Shown in pieces: positions 1-8,620 of a stretch of 64,000 bases of DNA (its first letter is position 1; each line of letters starts with the position of its first letter). The translations under genes were made by a program, and so were the position numbers. Below the pieces are notes generated by a model. That model worked only from the letters and a program-made list of their open reading frames with translations, was not told where the DNA came from and made no database searches. This DNA comes from Bacteroides sp. 51 (lineage in GTDB: Bacteria > Bacteroidota > Bacteroidia > Bacteroidales > Bacteroidaceae): the NCBI RefSeq assembly GCF_010500965.1, contig NZ_QVMI01000001.1, positions 1-64,000 of the forward strand. The letters are read 5' to 3'.

Positions 1-1
1 T

Positions 2-70
2 AGGACTATAAAAAGAGTACTGCTTCTATCCGAAGAGCAAAAAGCGCTTGCCAAAATGTTCGGATTTTGA
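2..70 (+). CDS. 3' end of an unidentified upstream gene (partial)
   Basis: An open frame enters from the left edge and ends at TGA 68-70. It gives 22 residues that end ...EEQKALAKMFGF, with a leucine-rich start followed by a charged helix-like tail, which reads like a real protein C-terminus. The rest of the gene lies outside the window, so no function can be assigned. Bases 71-273 after it show no convincing gene; a 63-codon frame at 48-239 is proline/serine-rich and looks spurious. Confidence 0.4.
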   Translation, partial: RTIKRVLLLSEEQKALAKMFGF

Positions 71-273
71 TTTGGGTGTCCCAGCGCCAAACTCAGGAAA
101 AATGGTAGCTGCTTTTTGTACACAACCACCATTCCAACACAAACAAATCCCACCCCTACTCTCAAACAAAAACCAGCGTTCCCCTCACCTTAAACCAAGC
201 AATCATTCACCACCGCTAACACCGTTCATTTTCAATTAGATAAGTTATTAACAGGGTGTTGATAAGTTTTTTC

Positions 274-307
274 GTGGGGAAAAGTGGAGAATTGTGGGAA
301 AATGTGT
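274..307 (+). promoter_or_regulatory. Putative MraZ-binding direct repeats upstream of mraZ
   Basis: GTG triplets recur at 274, 284, 294 and 304, exactly 10 bp apart, as GTGGGG, GTGGAG, GTGGGA and GTGTAT. MraZ proteins of other bacteria bind tandem TGGG- or GTG-containing boxes with about 10-bp period in front of their own operon. A weak -7-like TATTTTTA follows at 307-314, so bound MraZ would cover the upstream promoter region. Assignment to MraZ is by analogy. Confidence 0.7.
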
Positions 308-343
308 ATTTTTACAGCCTATATATAATATAATAAGGTAATT

Positions 344-802
344 ATGATTAGATTCCTTGGTAATATTGAAGCTAAAGCAGATGCAAAAGGACGCCTTTTC
401 ATCCCCGCTCAATTCAGAAAGCAGCTACAGGTTGCCTCTGAAGAAAAGCTCATTATGCGCAAGGACGTCTTTCAGGATTGCCTCACCCTCTACCCGGAAA
501 GCGTGTGGAACAAAGATTTGAATGAACTCCGCGCCCGGCTGAACAAATGGAACTCGGCGCACCAACTCATATTCCGCCAGTTCGTAAGCGATGTCGAAAT
601 GATCATCCCCGACGGAAATGGCAGGATACTGATTCCGAAACGCTATTTGCAGCTATGCAGTATCCACAACGAAGTGCGGTTTATTGGCGTAGACGACACA
701 ATAGAAATCTGGGCCAAAGAGAAAACAGAACAACCTTTCATGTCTCCCGAAGCATTTGGAAGTGCACTGGAGGAAATCATGAAAACCAGTAACGAACTAT
801 AA
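344..802 (+). CDS. mraZ: Transcriptional regulator MraZ
   Basis: 152 residues, the usual MraZ length. The protein has two SpoVT/AbrB-like halves, each with the family's D-x-x-x-R motif: D13-R17 (DAKGRLFIP) and D90-R94 (DGNGRILIP). MraZ forms a ring-shaped oligomer that binds repeats in front of the dcw operon and represses it. It is the first gene of the cluster here, preceded by a 10-bp-period GTG array and followed by rsmH after 11 bp. The start ATG at 344 places the N-terminus exactly where the family begins. Confidence 0.96.
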   Translation: MIRFLGNIEAKADAKGRLFIPAQFRKQLQVASEEKLIMRKDVFQDCLTLYPESVWNKDLNELRARLNKWNSAHQLIFRQFVSDVEMIIPDGNGRILIPKRYLQLCSIHNEVRFIGVDDTIEIWAKEKTEQPFMSPEAFGSALEEIMKTSNEL

Positions 803-813
803 ATCCTCCACCG

Positions 814-1740
814 ATGGCAAACGAAGAAATGACATATCACGTTCCAGTAATGCTTAAAGAAAGTGTTGACGGAATGGATATCCAACCCGACGGCATCTAT
901 GTAGATGTTACCTTCGGAGGGGGTGGCCATTCCAGGGAGATTCTGTCGCGCCTGGGCAAAAAAGGTGCTTTGCTTAGTTTCGATCAGGATGAAGATGCCG
1001 AAAGGAATATTGTAAATGATAAGCGTTTTACTTTCGTACGAAGCAACTTCCGCTACCTGACGAACTTTCTGCGCTACCACAACATCGAGGAAGTGGATGC
1101 TATACTTGCCGATCTGGGCGTATCGTCGCATCACTTTGATGATAGCGAGCGCGGATTCTCCTTCCGTTTTGACGGGGCGCTGGACATGCGCATGAACAAA
1201 CGGGCGGGCATCACGGCGGCCGATGTGGTGAATACATACGAGGAAGAACGCCTGGCGGATATCTTCTACCTGTATGGGGAACTGAAAAACAGCCGCAAAC
1301 TGGCTTCGGTTATTGTACGCGAAAGAGCTAAAACCAAGATAAGAACTATTGAAGAGTTTTTGAGTATCATCAAGCCACTGTTCGGTAGAGAAAGAGAAAA
1401 GAAGGAACTGGCTAAAGTTTTCCAGGCGCTTCGCATAGAGGTGAACCAGGAAATGGAAGCACTGAAAGAGATGCTTATCTCTGCCACCGAAGCGCTTAAA
1501 CCCGGTGGAAGATTGGTAGTGATTACGTATCACTCGCTGGAAGACCGCATGGTGAAGAACCTGATGAAAACAGGAAACGTAGAAGGGAAACAGATACAGG
1601 ATTTCTTCGGGAATCTGCAAACACCATTCCGCCTGATCAACAACAAGGTGATTACACCCAGCGAGGAGGAGATTGAAAGGAACCCACGCTCACGGAGCGC
1701 AAAGTTGAGAATAGCTGAGAAGAAAAAGCCTATATCATAA
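814..1740 (+). CDS. rsmH: 16S rRNA m4C1402 methyltransferase RsmH (MraW)
   Basis: 308 residues. It transfers a methyl group from S-adenosylmethionine to N4 of C1402 in 16S rRNA. The SAM-binding glycine motif VDVTFGGGGHS is near residue 30, and the family motifs DLGVSSHHFD, ERGFSFRFDGALDMRM and ITYHSLEDRMVK follow in order. The C-terminus NPRSRSAKLRIAEK is also typical. It lies 11 bp after mraZ, the standard dcw order. The start at 814 leaves a normal short tail before HVPVML; a second ATG at 832 is a less likely alternative. Confidence 0.97.
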   Translation: MANEEMTYHVPVMLKESVDGMDIQPDGIYVDVTFGGGGHSREILSRLGKKGALLSFDQDEDAERNIVNDKRFTFVRSNFRYLTNFLRYHNIEEVDAILADLGVSSHHFDDSERGFSFRFDGALDMRMNKRAGITAADVVNTYEEERLADIFYLYGELKNSRKLASVIVRERAKTKIRTIEEFLSIIKPLFGREREKKELAKVFQALRIEVNQEMEALKEMLISATEALKPGGRLVVITYHSLEDRMVKNLMKTGNVEGKQIQDFFGNLQTPFRLINNKVITPSEEEIERNPRSRSAKLRIAEKKKPIS

Positions 1741-1760
1741 GTTTAAAGAAGACCATACTT

Positions 1761-1785
1761 GGGCGGTTCGCGAACCGCCCCTACA
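1761..1785. repeat. Dispersed 20-bp palindrome, copy 1 (family A)
   Basis: GGGCGGTTCGCGAACCGCCC is a perfect 20-bp palindrome, followed by CTACA. Identical cores lie at 20501-20520, 43965-43984 and 44015-44034, all intergenic. This copy is in the rsmH-ftsL gap and can form a 10-bp hairpin stem. It has no downstream T-run, so it is better described as a REP-like repeat than as a classical terminator. Confidence 0.9.
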
Positions 1786-1836
1786 GGGAAATCATTGACT
1801 TATGGTGTTAGTACTTAACCAATAGAGAACGAAATT

Positions 1837-2178
1837 ATGGAAGAGAAGAAAGCAGAAGAAAAAAAGAAAAAAGGAGCTTCTCTAAAAAGCATTCTAGGGG
1901 GAGACATTTTGGCAACCGACTTTTTCCGTCGCCAAACCAAGTTATTTGTCCTTATTATGGTCTTTGTGATATTCTACATTCACAACAGATACGCCGCCCA
2001 GCAACAAATGATCGAGATCGACCGGCTCAAACAAGAACTGATTGATATTAAATACGATGCACTGACCCGCAACTCGGAACTGATGGAAAAGAGTCGCCAG
2101 TCGCGCATTGAGGAATACATTTCCAAGAAAGAGACTGAGTTACAAACCGCTACTCACCCCCCATACCTCGTTAGATAA
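1837..2178 (+). CDS. ftsL: FtsL-like division protein
   Basis: 113 residues: a lysine/glutamate-rich cytoplasmic N-terminus, a single membrane segment around 36-50 (LFVLIMVFVIFYIHN), then a coiled-coil-like periplasmic stretch. This architecture and the slot between rsmH and ftsI are those of FtsL, which joins FtsQ/FtsB and activates FtsWI. FtsL sequences diverge strongly, so the call rests on topology and position. The stop overlaps the ftsI start (TAATG at 2176-2180), suggesting translational coupling. Confidence 0.85.
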   Translation: MEEKKAEEKKKKGASLKSILGGDILATDFFRRQTKLFVLIMVFVIFYIHNRYAAQQQMIEIDRLKQELIDIKYDALTRNSELMEKSRQSRIEEYISKKETELQTATHPPYLVR

Positions 2179-4304
2179 TGGCAAACAAGAAAAACATAAT
2201 GACCCGTTACTTCTTCGTCATCCTGCTTATGGGGCTGACGGGAGTTGCTATTGTCGTTAAAGCCAGCATCATTATGTTTGGTGAACGCCAATACTGGAAG
2301 GACGTAGCCGATCGTTTCGTTAAAGAAAATGTGGCCATCAAGCCCAACCGGGGCAATATTTTATCGTCGGATGGTAGTATGATGGCGAGTTCGCTGCCCG
2401 AATACCGCATTTATATGGACTTCAAAGCAGGAGGTTACGACAAGGATACTATGCTAACCAACCATATAAGTGAGATTGCTGCCGGGCTGCATAAAATATT
2501 CCCCGATAAAAGCGCCGCACATTTTAAAGAGCACTTGCTGAAAGGAAGGAAACAAGGGAGCCGCAATTATTTGATTTACCCTAACCGTATATCCTACATT
2601 CAATACAAAGAAGCCAAACGCCTGCCGGTATTCAACCTCAACAAGTATAAAGGTGGATTCCACGAACAGGTGTACAACCAGCGCAAGAAGCCATTCGGTT
2701 CACTAGCTGCCCGTACGCTGGGCGATGTTTATGCCGACACCGCACAAGGTGCAAAGAACGGTATTGAACTGGCTTTCGACTCTATTCTGAAAGGACGCGA
2801 CGGTATTACCCACCGCCAAAAGGTGAAGAACAAATACCTTAACATCGTTGATTTAGCCCCGATAGATGGTTCCGACCTGATTTCGACCATCGACGTGGGT
2901 ATGCAGGATATCTGCGAGAAAGCGCTTGTCGACAAACTCACAGAGATCAATGCCAACGAAGGGGTTGTTGTGTTGATGGAAGTGGCTACCGGCGAGGTCA
3001 AAGCCATTGTCAACATGACCAAAGGCGGCGACGGTAAGTTCCGTGAAACCCGCAATGGTGCTATCAGCAACATGATTGAACCGGGATCGACGTTCAAAAC
3101 TGCTTCTATTATGGTGGCCCTGGAAGACGGAGTGATCAAAACCACCGATGGAGTCAACACCGGAAACGGGATTATGATGATGCACGGACGCCCGATGCGC
3201 GACCATAACTGGCGCCGGGGAGGTTACCAATACCTTACTGTTCCCGAGATTCTGATGGTATCTTCTAATATCGGCGTGTCTTATCTGATAGACAAGCATT
3301 ACGGAAATAACCCGGACAAATTCGTGGAAGGACTACACCGCATGAGCCTCAACGAATCACTCAATCTACAGATACCGGGCGAGGGTAAGCCCAACATCCG
3401 CCGTCCGAAAGACGGACGCTGGTCGAAGACGGCATTGCCCTGGATGAGTATTGGTTACGAAACCCAAGTTCCACCGATCAATACGCTGACTTTCTATAAT
3501 GCGATAGCCAATAACGGGAAAATGGTGAAGCCTAAATTCGTTAAGGCCATCATGCGCAACGGAGAGATTATAGAAGAGCTTCCTACTGAGGTGATTAACC
3601 CGTCGATTTGCTCTGAAAGCACACTGCATCAGATACAAGGAATATTGACAGATGTAGTAAACCATAAGAAAGGATTGGGTAAACCGGCCGGTTCCAAGCA
3701 GTTCCTCGTTGCCGGGAAAACGGGTACCGCGCAGGTGTCGCAAGGTGCTGCCGGATACAAAGGCGGAACGGTGAATTACCTGGTTAGTTTCTGCGGTTAT
3801 TTCCCTGCCGATGCGCCACAGTTTAGTTGTATTGTTGCTATTCAGAAGTCGGGTTTGCCGGCATCCGGAGGATTGATGGCGGGTAGTGTGTTCGGTAAAA
3901 TCGCCGAGAGGGTTTACGCCAAGAATCTGGTATTGGACATCAGGAATGCGATTGACTCGACAAGCATTGTTATACCCGACGTAAAAGCCGGGGAGCTTGC
4001 AGAGGCCAAACGCGTATTGGATGGTCTGAAGATAAACAGCCAAACAGATTTCAGAAGCAAGAAGAACCAGGAGGTTTGGGGAAACACCAATACCCTGGCC
4101 AACGAGGTGAACCTTCATGCCAAGGAGATCAACAATAAGGAAGTGCCCAGCGTTATTGGTATGGGCGCAAAAGATGCAGTCTACCTGCTCGAAAGCAGAG
4201 GATTGAAAGTGAATCTGTCGGGAGTGGGAACCGTTCGCAGGCAATCCATACCACACGGCACGGCCATCCGCACGGGGCAGTCCATCGCCATTGAGTTGAA
4301 TTAA
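2178..4304 (+). CDS. ftsI: Division transpeptidase FtsI (PBP3 family) with PASTA domain
   Basis: 708 residues. The protein is anchored by one N-terminal membrane segment (about 10-30), with a dimerisation region and then a transpeptidase domain that cross-links septal peptidoglycan. Catalytic motifs are all present: S304-T-F-K307 (nucleophile), S362-S-N364 and K514-T-G. A C-terminal PASTA domain (about 655-708, VPSVIGMGAKDAVYLL) makes it longer than E. coli FtsI; a weaker PASTA-like stretch precedes it (about 595-635). Start overlaps the ftsL stop by one base. Confidence 0.97.
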   Translation: MANKKNIMTRYFFVILLMGLTGVAIVVKASIIMFGERQYWKDVADRFVKENVAIKPNRGNILSSDGSMMASSLPEYRIYMDFKAGGYDKDTMLTNHISEIAAGLHKIFPDKSAAHFKEHLLKGRKQGSRNYLIYPNRISYIQYKEAKRLPVFNLNKYKGGFHEQVYNQRKKPFGSLAARTLGDVYADTAQGAKNGIELAFDSILKGRDGITHRQKVKNKYLNIVDLAPIDGSDLISTIDVGMQDICEKALVDKLTEINANEGVVVLMEVATGEVKAIVNMTKGGDGKFRETRNGAISNMIEPGSTFKTASIMVALEDGVIKTTDGVNTGNGIMMMHGRPMRDHNWRRGGYQYLTVPEILMVSSNIGVSYLIDKHYGNNPDKFVEGLHRMSLNESLNLQIPGEGKPNIRRPKDGRWSKTALPWMSIGYETQVPPINTLTFYNAIANNGKMVKPKFVKAIMRNGEIIEELPTEVINPSICSESTLHQIQGILTDVVNHKKGLGKPAGSKQFLVAGKTGTAQVSQGAAGYKGGTVNYLVSFCGYFPADAPQFSCIVAIQKSGLPASGGLMAGSVFGKIAERVYAKNLVLDIRNAIDSTSIVIPDVKAGELAEAKRVLDGLKINSQTDFRSKKNQEVWGNTNTLANEVNLHAKEINNKEVPSVIGMGAKDAVYLLESRGLKVNLSGVGTVRRQSIPHGTAIRTGQSIAIELN

Positions 4305-4334
4305 ACAGAATAATAATATAACTGAGATATAGAG

Positions 4335-5789
4335 ATGAAACTGGGGGAATTACTCAAAAAGGTTCAGGTGATCCAACTGATCGGCTCGCAGGAGATAGAT
4401 ATCACTGGTGTAAACATCGACTCCCGTAAGGTTGCCGCCGGCCACCTGTTTATGGCCATGAGGGGGACGGTGACGGATGGACACGCGTATATCTCTGCGG
4501 CTATACAGAATGGGGCCATTGCTGTACTGTGCGAAGAAATTCCCGATGAAAAGGACCGGAACGTAACCTATATCCAGGTGGCCGACAGTGAGGATGCTAC
4601 CGGAAAAGTGGCAACCATCTTCTACGGTGATCCTACTTCGAAGATCGAATTGGTGGGTGTAACCGGAACGAACGGAAAGACAACCATCGCCACTTTGCTG
4701 TACGATCTCTTCCGCAAGTTTGGTTATAAAACCGGGCTACTATCTACCGTATGCAATTACATTGACGGCGAAGCCATCCCAACCGAGCATACCACGCCCG
4801 ACCCTATCACGCTGAACGCCCTGTTGGGTCGCATGGCGGATGAGGGTTGCAAGTATGTATTCATGGAAGCAAGCTCGCACGCTATTGCCCAGAAGCGTAT
4901 CAGCGGATTAAGGTTTGCCGGTGGTATCTTCACCAACCTCACCCGCGACCACATAGACTATCATAAAACGATGGAGAACTACCTCAAAGCCAAGAAGAAG
5001 TTCTTCGATGATATGCCTAAAAACGCATTCTGCCTAACAAACCTTGACGAAAAGAACGGACTGGTGATGACGCAAAATACCCGGGCGAAAGTAGCAACCT
5101 ATTCCCTGCGCAGCTTGAGCGACTTCAAAGGACGCATACTGGAATCGCACTTTGACGGTATGTTGCTCGATTTCAACAACAGAGAACTTTTCGTCCAATT
5201 CATCGGTCGTTTTAACGCGTCTAACCTTTTGGCTGTGTTCGGCACGGCCGTTCTGTTAGGGAAGAAAGAGGAAGAGGTGTTGATCGCGTTAAGCACGTTG
5301 CACCCCGTTGCCGGACGTTTCGACTCGATGCGCTCGCCCAGTGGCTATACAGCGATTGTTGATTACGCGCACACACCCGATGCGTTGGTCAATGTACTGA
5401 ATGCCATCCACGAGGTGCTCGAAGGTAAAGGCAAGGTGATTACCGTTGTCGGTGCAGGGGGCAACCGCGACAAAGGAAAACGCCCCATTATGGCCAAAGA
5501 ATCTGCCCGTCTTAGCGACCGAGTGGTGATTACTTCTGACAATCCGCGCTTCGAGGAGCCGCAAGACATCATCAACGATATGCTTGCCGGACTGGATGCC
5601 GGGGACCGGAAAAAGACCATCAGCATTGCCGACCGCCGGGAAGCCATCCGCACGGCTTGCATGCTGGCCGAACCAGGAGATGTAGTGCTCGTAGCCGGAA
5701 AGGGGCACGAGAACTACCAGGAGATTAAAGGTGTGAAACACCATTTCGATGATAAAGAAATAATAAAAGAGATTTTTGATCAGATGTAA
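4335..5789 (+). CDS. murE: UDP-MurNAc-L-Ala-D-Glu:meso-DAP ligase MurE
   Basis: 484 residues. An ATP-dependent cytoplasmic Mur ligase that adds the third amino acid to the peptidoglycan stem peptide. The ATP-binding loop GTNGKTT has its lysine at 115. The DNPR motif at 402-405 is diagnostic of meso-diaminopimelate specificity rather than lysine. The N-terminal [15 protein letters not shown] and C-terminal [12 protein letters not shown] motifs also fit. It follows ftsI by 30 bp in the standard dcw order. Confidence 0.97.
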   Translation: MKLGELLKKVQVIQLIGSQEIDITGVNIDSRKVAAGHLFMAMRGTVTDGHAYISAAIQNGAIAVLCEEIPDEKDRNVTYIQVADSEDATGKVATIFYGDPTSKIELVGVTGTNGKTTIATLLYDLFRKFGYKTGLLSTVCNYIDGEAIPTEHTTPDPITLNALLGRMADEGCKYVFMEASSHAIAQKRISGLRFAGGIFTNLTRDHIDYHKTMENYLKAKKKFFDDMPKNAFCLTNLDEKNGLVMTQNTRAKVATYSLRSLSDFKGRILESHFDGMLLDFNNRELFVQFIGRFNASNLLAVFGTAVLLGKKEEEVLIALSTLHPVAGRFDSMRSPSGYTAIVDYAHTPDALVNVLNAIHEVLEGKGKVITVVGAGGNRDKGKRPIMAKESARLSDRVVITSDNPRFEEPQDIINDMLAGLDAGDRKKTISIADRREAIRTACMLAEPGDVVLVAGKGHENYQEIKGVKHHFDDKEIIKEIFDQM

Positions 5790-5812
5790 CTCTATAAGAA
5801 CAAGAAAGAAGA

Positions 5813-7081
5813 ATGTTATATTATTTATTTCAATGGCTCCAAGAGTATGACTTCCCCGGTTCGGGCATATTCAACTACGTTTCCTTCAGGGCGCTGATGG
5901 CGGTGCTTCTTGCACTGCTGATCTCCAGTATCTTTGGTGATAAGTTTATCAACTTGCTGAAGAGAAAACAAATCACCGAAGTGCAGCGCGACGCCAGCAT
6001 CGACCCGTTCAATGTGGGCAAGGTGGGCGTTCCGAGCATGGGAGGCGTAATTATTATTGTGGCCATTCTTGTTCCCTGCCTGTTGCTGGGGCGACTGGAT
6101 AATGTATACATGATTCTGATGCTGATCACTACCGTATGGTTGGGAACACTGGGCTTTGCCGACGACTATATCAAGATATTCAAAAAAGACAAAGAAGGGC
6201 TTCACGGTAAGTTCAAGGTCATTGGTCAGGTAGGGCTGGGACTGATCGTAGGGCTTACGCTTTATTTAAGCCCCGATGTGGTGATCCGCGAGAATGTAGA
6301 GATCCAGAAGGAAGGTGAAGCTATTGAAGTGGTTCACCAGCCGCACAATATTAAGTCGACTAAAACGACCATACCGTTCTTTAAGAACAATAACCTTGAT
6401 TATGCCGACCTTGTCGGCTTTATGGGCGAATATGCGCAAGCTGCCGGATGGATTCTGTTCGTCATCGTCACGATCTTTGTAGTGACCGCCGTATCCAACG
6501 GGGCAAACTTAAACGATGGAATGGACGGAATGGCAGCAGGGAACTCGGCAATTATCGGACTGACGCTGGGGATACTGGCCTATGTATCCAGTCACGCCGC
6601 CTTTGCCAGTTACCTGAACATTATGTTTATCCCCGGAAGTGAGGAGTTGGTTATATTTATCTGCGCTTTCATCGGTGCTTTGATCGGTTTCCTCTGGTAT
6701 AACGCTTTCCCTGCGCAGGTGTTCATGGGCGACACGGGCAGCCTGACCATCGGGGGGATTATTGCCGTATTTGCCATTATTATACATAAAGAGCTATTGA
6801 TTCCTATTCTTTGCGGGGTGTTCCTGGTAGAGAACTTATCGGTTATCTTACAGGTAAATTACTTCAAAAGAGGGAAAAAGAAAGGGGTACGCCAACGTAT
6901 ATTCAAGCGCACTCCGATACACGATCATTTCCGTACAACAATGTCGCAACTCGACCCTAACTGTACGTATATGTTCACCAAGCCAACGAATGTATTCCAC
7001 GAATCGAAAATCACCGTTCGCTTCTGGATCGTAACCATTGTTTTGGCAGCCATAACGATAATAACACTAAAGATAAGATAG
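5813..7081 (+). CDS. mraY: Phospho-MurNAc-pentapeptide translocase MraY
   Basis: 422 residues, a polytopic membrane enzyme that makes lipid I from UDP-MurNAc-pentapeptide and undecaprenyl phosphate. Signatures include GVPSMGG, GFADDYIKIFKKDKEGL, NLNDGMDGMAAG and the histidine motif TPIHDHF. It is longer than the roughly 360-residue E. coli enzyme because of an inserted polar segment near residues 160-190, which I believe is common in Bacteroidetes MraY. The last base of its TAG stop (7081) is the first base of a palindromic repeat. Confidence 0.96.
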   Translation: MLYYLFQWLQEYDFPGSGIFNYVSFRALMAVLLALLISSIFGDKFINLLKRKQITEVQRDASIDPFNVGKVGVPSMGGVIIIVAILVPCLLLGRLDNVYMILMLITTVWLGTLGFADDYIKIFKKDKEGLHGKFKVIGQVGLGLIVGLTLYLSPDVVIRENVEIQKEGEAIEVVHQPHNIKSTKTTIPFFKNNNLDYADLVGFMGEYAQAAGWILFVIVTIFVVTAVSNGANLNDGMDGMAAGNSAIIGLTLGILAYVSSHAAFASYLNIMFIPGSEELVIFICAFIGALIGFLWYNAFPAQVFMGDTGSLTIGGIIAVFAIIIHKELLIPILCGVFLVENLSVILQVNYFKRGKKKGVRQRIFKRTPIHDHFRTTMSQLDPNCTYMFTKPTNVFHESKITVRFWIVTIVLAAITIITLKIR

Positions 7082-7120
7082 CCCCGAGGCGGGGCGGCCA
7101 GGTTTCTATGCAGAATAGAT
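7081..7120. repeat. Composite palindromic repeat after mraY (family B, CCCCGAGGCGGGG head)
   Basis: The palindrome GCCCCGAGGCGGGGC at 7081-7095 is followed by GGCCAGGTTTCTATGCAGAA. The first 25 bases match 45055-45079 at the end of pdxA in 24 positions. The CCAGGTTTC.ATGC tail is also seen after a different palindrome at 40350-40380 and in the murG-murC element. The repeat begins on the last base of the mraY stop codon. Confidence 0.85.
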
Positions 7121-7148
7121 AGAAAGCTGATAAAAGAAAAGAATATAT

Positions 7149-8483
7149 ATGAGCAAAAGAATAGTAATATTGGGAGCAGGCGAAAGCGGTTCGGGAGCCG
7201 CAGTCCTTGCCAAGGTGAAAGGTTTCGACACCTTCGTATCCGATATGTCTGCCATCAAAGATAAATACAAAGACCTGATGGCCAGATACGACATACCGTG
7301 GGAAGAAGGCCAACACACCGAAGAACTCATTCTAACGGCCGACGAAGTCATCAAAAGCCCCGGCATTCCGAACGAAGCTCCCCTTATCCTGAAACTCAAG
7401 GCACAAGGCACCCCTATTATTTCCGAGATAGAGTTCGCCGGACGCTATACCGATGCCACAATGATATGTATAACCGGTAGTAACGGCAAGACCACGACTA
7501 CGAGCCTGACGTATCATATATTCAAAAGCGCCGGACTCAACGTCGGACTGGCGGGTAACATCGGCAAAAGCCTCGCCCTGCAAGTAGCCGAAGACCACCA
7601 CGATTATTACATCATCGAACTTAGCAGCTTCCAGCTCGACAATATGTACGAGTTCCGTGCCAACATAGCCGTACTGATGAACATTACGCCCGATCATCTG
7701 GACCGCTACGACCATAATATGCAGAATTACATTGATGCTAAATTCCGCATCACCCAGAACCAGACCCCGGAAGATGCGTTCATCTTCTGGAACGACGACC
7801 CGATCATCAAACAGCAACTGGACAAGCATGGCATACACGCCCACCTCTACCCTTTCGCCGCCGTGAAAGAAGATGGAGCCATTGCCTACGTGGAAGATCA
7901 CGAAGTGGTAATCAACGAGCCGATAGCCTTCAATATGGAACAGGAAAAGCTGGCACTGACCGGCACGCATAACCTCTACAACTCCCTCGCGGCAGGAATA
8001 TCGGCCAACCTGGCGGGTATCACCAAAGAGAGTATCCGCAAGGCGCTCTCCGACTTTCATGGGGTGGAGCATCGTCTGGAAATGGTGGCCCGTGTGCGCG
8101 GTGTCGACTATATCAACGACTCGAAAGCAACCAACGTAAATTCCTGTTGGTACGCCTTGCAGAGCATGACCACCAAAACGGTCCTGATCCTGGGTGGTAC
8201 GGACAAAGGAAACGATTATACGGAAATCGCCGACCTCGTCCATGAGAAGTGCAGGGGATTGGTGTTCCTGGGGGCAGACAACTCCAAACTGCACACGTTC
8301 TTCGACAGCTTCGGCCTACCCATAATAGATGTACACAGCATGAAAGATGCCGTAGACGCTGCATACCATATGGCCCAAAAAGGCGATACCGTACTGTTAA
8401 GCCCTTGCTGCGCAAGCTTCGACTTGTTTAAGAATTACGAAGACCGCGGCACGCAATTCAAGGAATACGTAAGAAATTTATGA
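7149..8483 (+). CDS. murD: UDP-MurNAc-L-Ala:D-Glu ligase MurD
   Basis: 444 residues. A Mur ligase that adds D-glutamate to UDP-MurNAc-L-alanine. The Rossmann-like N-terminus VILGAGESGSGAAVLA is typical, the ATP loop GSNGKTTT has K114, and GVEHRLE, NDSKATN and LLSPCCASFDLFKNYEDRG are family motifs. The stop TGA (8481-8483) is made from the first bases of a 22-bp-period palindrome array, so the array touches the coding sequence. Confidence 0.97.
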   Translation: MSKRIVILGAGESGSGAAVLAKVKGFDTFVSDMSAIKDKYKDLMARYDIPWEEGQHTEELILTADEVIKSPGIPNEAPLILKLKAQGTPIISEIEFAGRYTDATMICITGSNGKTTTTSLTYHIFKSAGLNVGLAGNIGKSLALQVAEDHHDYYIIELSSFQLDNMYEFRANIAVLMNITPDHLDRYDHNMQNYIDAKFRITQNQTPEDAFIFWNDDPIIKQQLDKHGIHAHLYPFAAVKEDGAIAYVEDHEVVINEPIAFNMEQEKLALTGTHNLYNSLAAGISANLAGITKESIRKALSDFHGVEHRLEMVARVRGVDYINDSKATNVNSCWYALQSMTTKTVLILGGTDKGNDYTEIADLVHEKCRGLVFLGADNSKLHTFFDSFGLPIIDVHSMKDAVDAAYHMAQKGDTVLLSPCCASFDLFKNYEDRGTQFKEYVRNL

Positions 8484-8590
8484 GAAAGTTTCTCAACCAC
8501 AATGAGAAAGTTTCATATCTCTCTTGAGAAAGTTTCTCAATACACACGAGAAAGTTTCATAATATGAATGAGAAAGTTTCTCAAATCCAG
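8481..8590 (+). repeat. 22-bp-period palindrome array 1 (TGAGAAAGTTTCTCA), murD-ftsW gap
   Basis: Five units start at 8481, 8503, 8525, 8547 and 8569, exactly 22 bp apart. The core TGAGAAAGTTTCTCA is a 15-bp odd palindrome (TGAGAAA-G-TTTCTCA), followed by 7 variable bases. Units 2 and 4 end TTTCATA instead of TTTCTCA. The array fills most of the murD-ftsW gap and its first three bases are the murD stop. Related arrays with the same period lie at 22840 and 47155. Confidence 0.93.
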
Positions 8591-8620
8591 AAAAAATAAC
8601 TTATTAGGAGAATAGTAGAG

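Noticed and set aside
48-239. 63-codon frame upstream of mraZ
   Set aside because: Low-complexity Pro/Ser/Asn sequence, no recognisable start context, and it overlaps the likely end of another gene.
643-1620. Long - strand frame opposite rsmH
   Set aside because: It is antisense to a complete, motif-confirmed rsmH and has no family features.
1761-1785. Rho-independent terminator after rsmH
   Set aside because: The palindrome has no T-run and is an interspersed repeat with identical copies elsewhere; the dcw operon must read through it.
3366-4256. Long - strand frame opposite ftsI
   Set aside because: Shadow of ftsI codon usage; no domain, start context or partner genes.
8481-8590. CRISPR array
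   Set aside because: Repeats are 15 bp with 7-base variable parts, far below CRISPR repeat and spacer lengths, and no cas genes are present.
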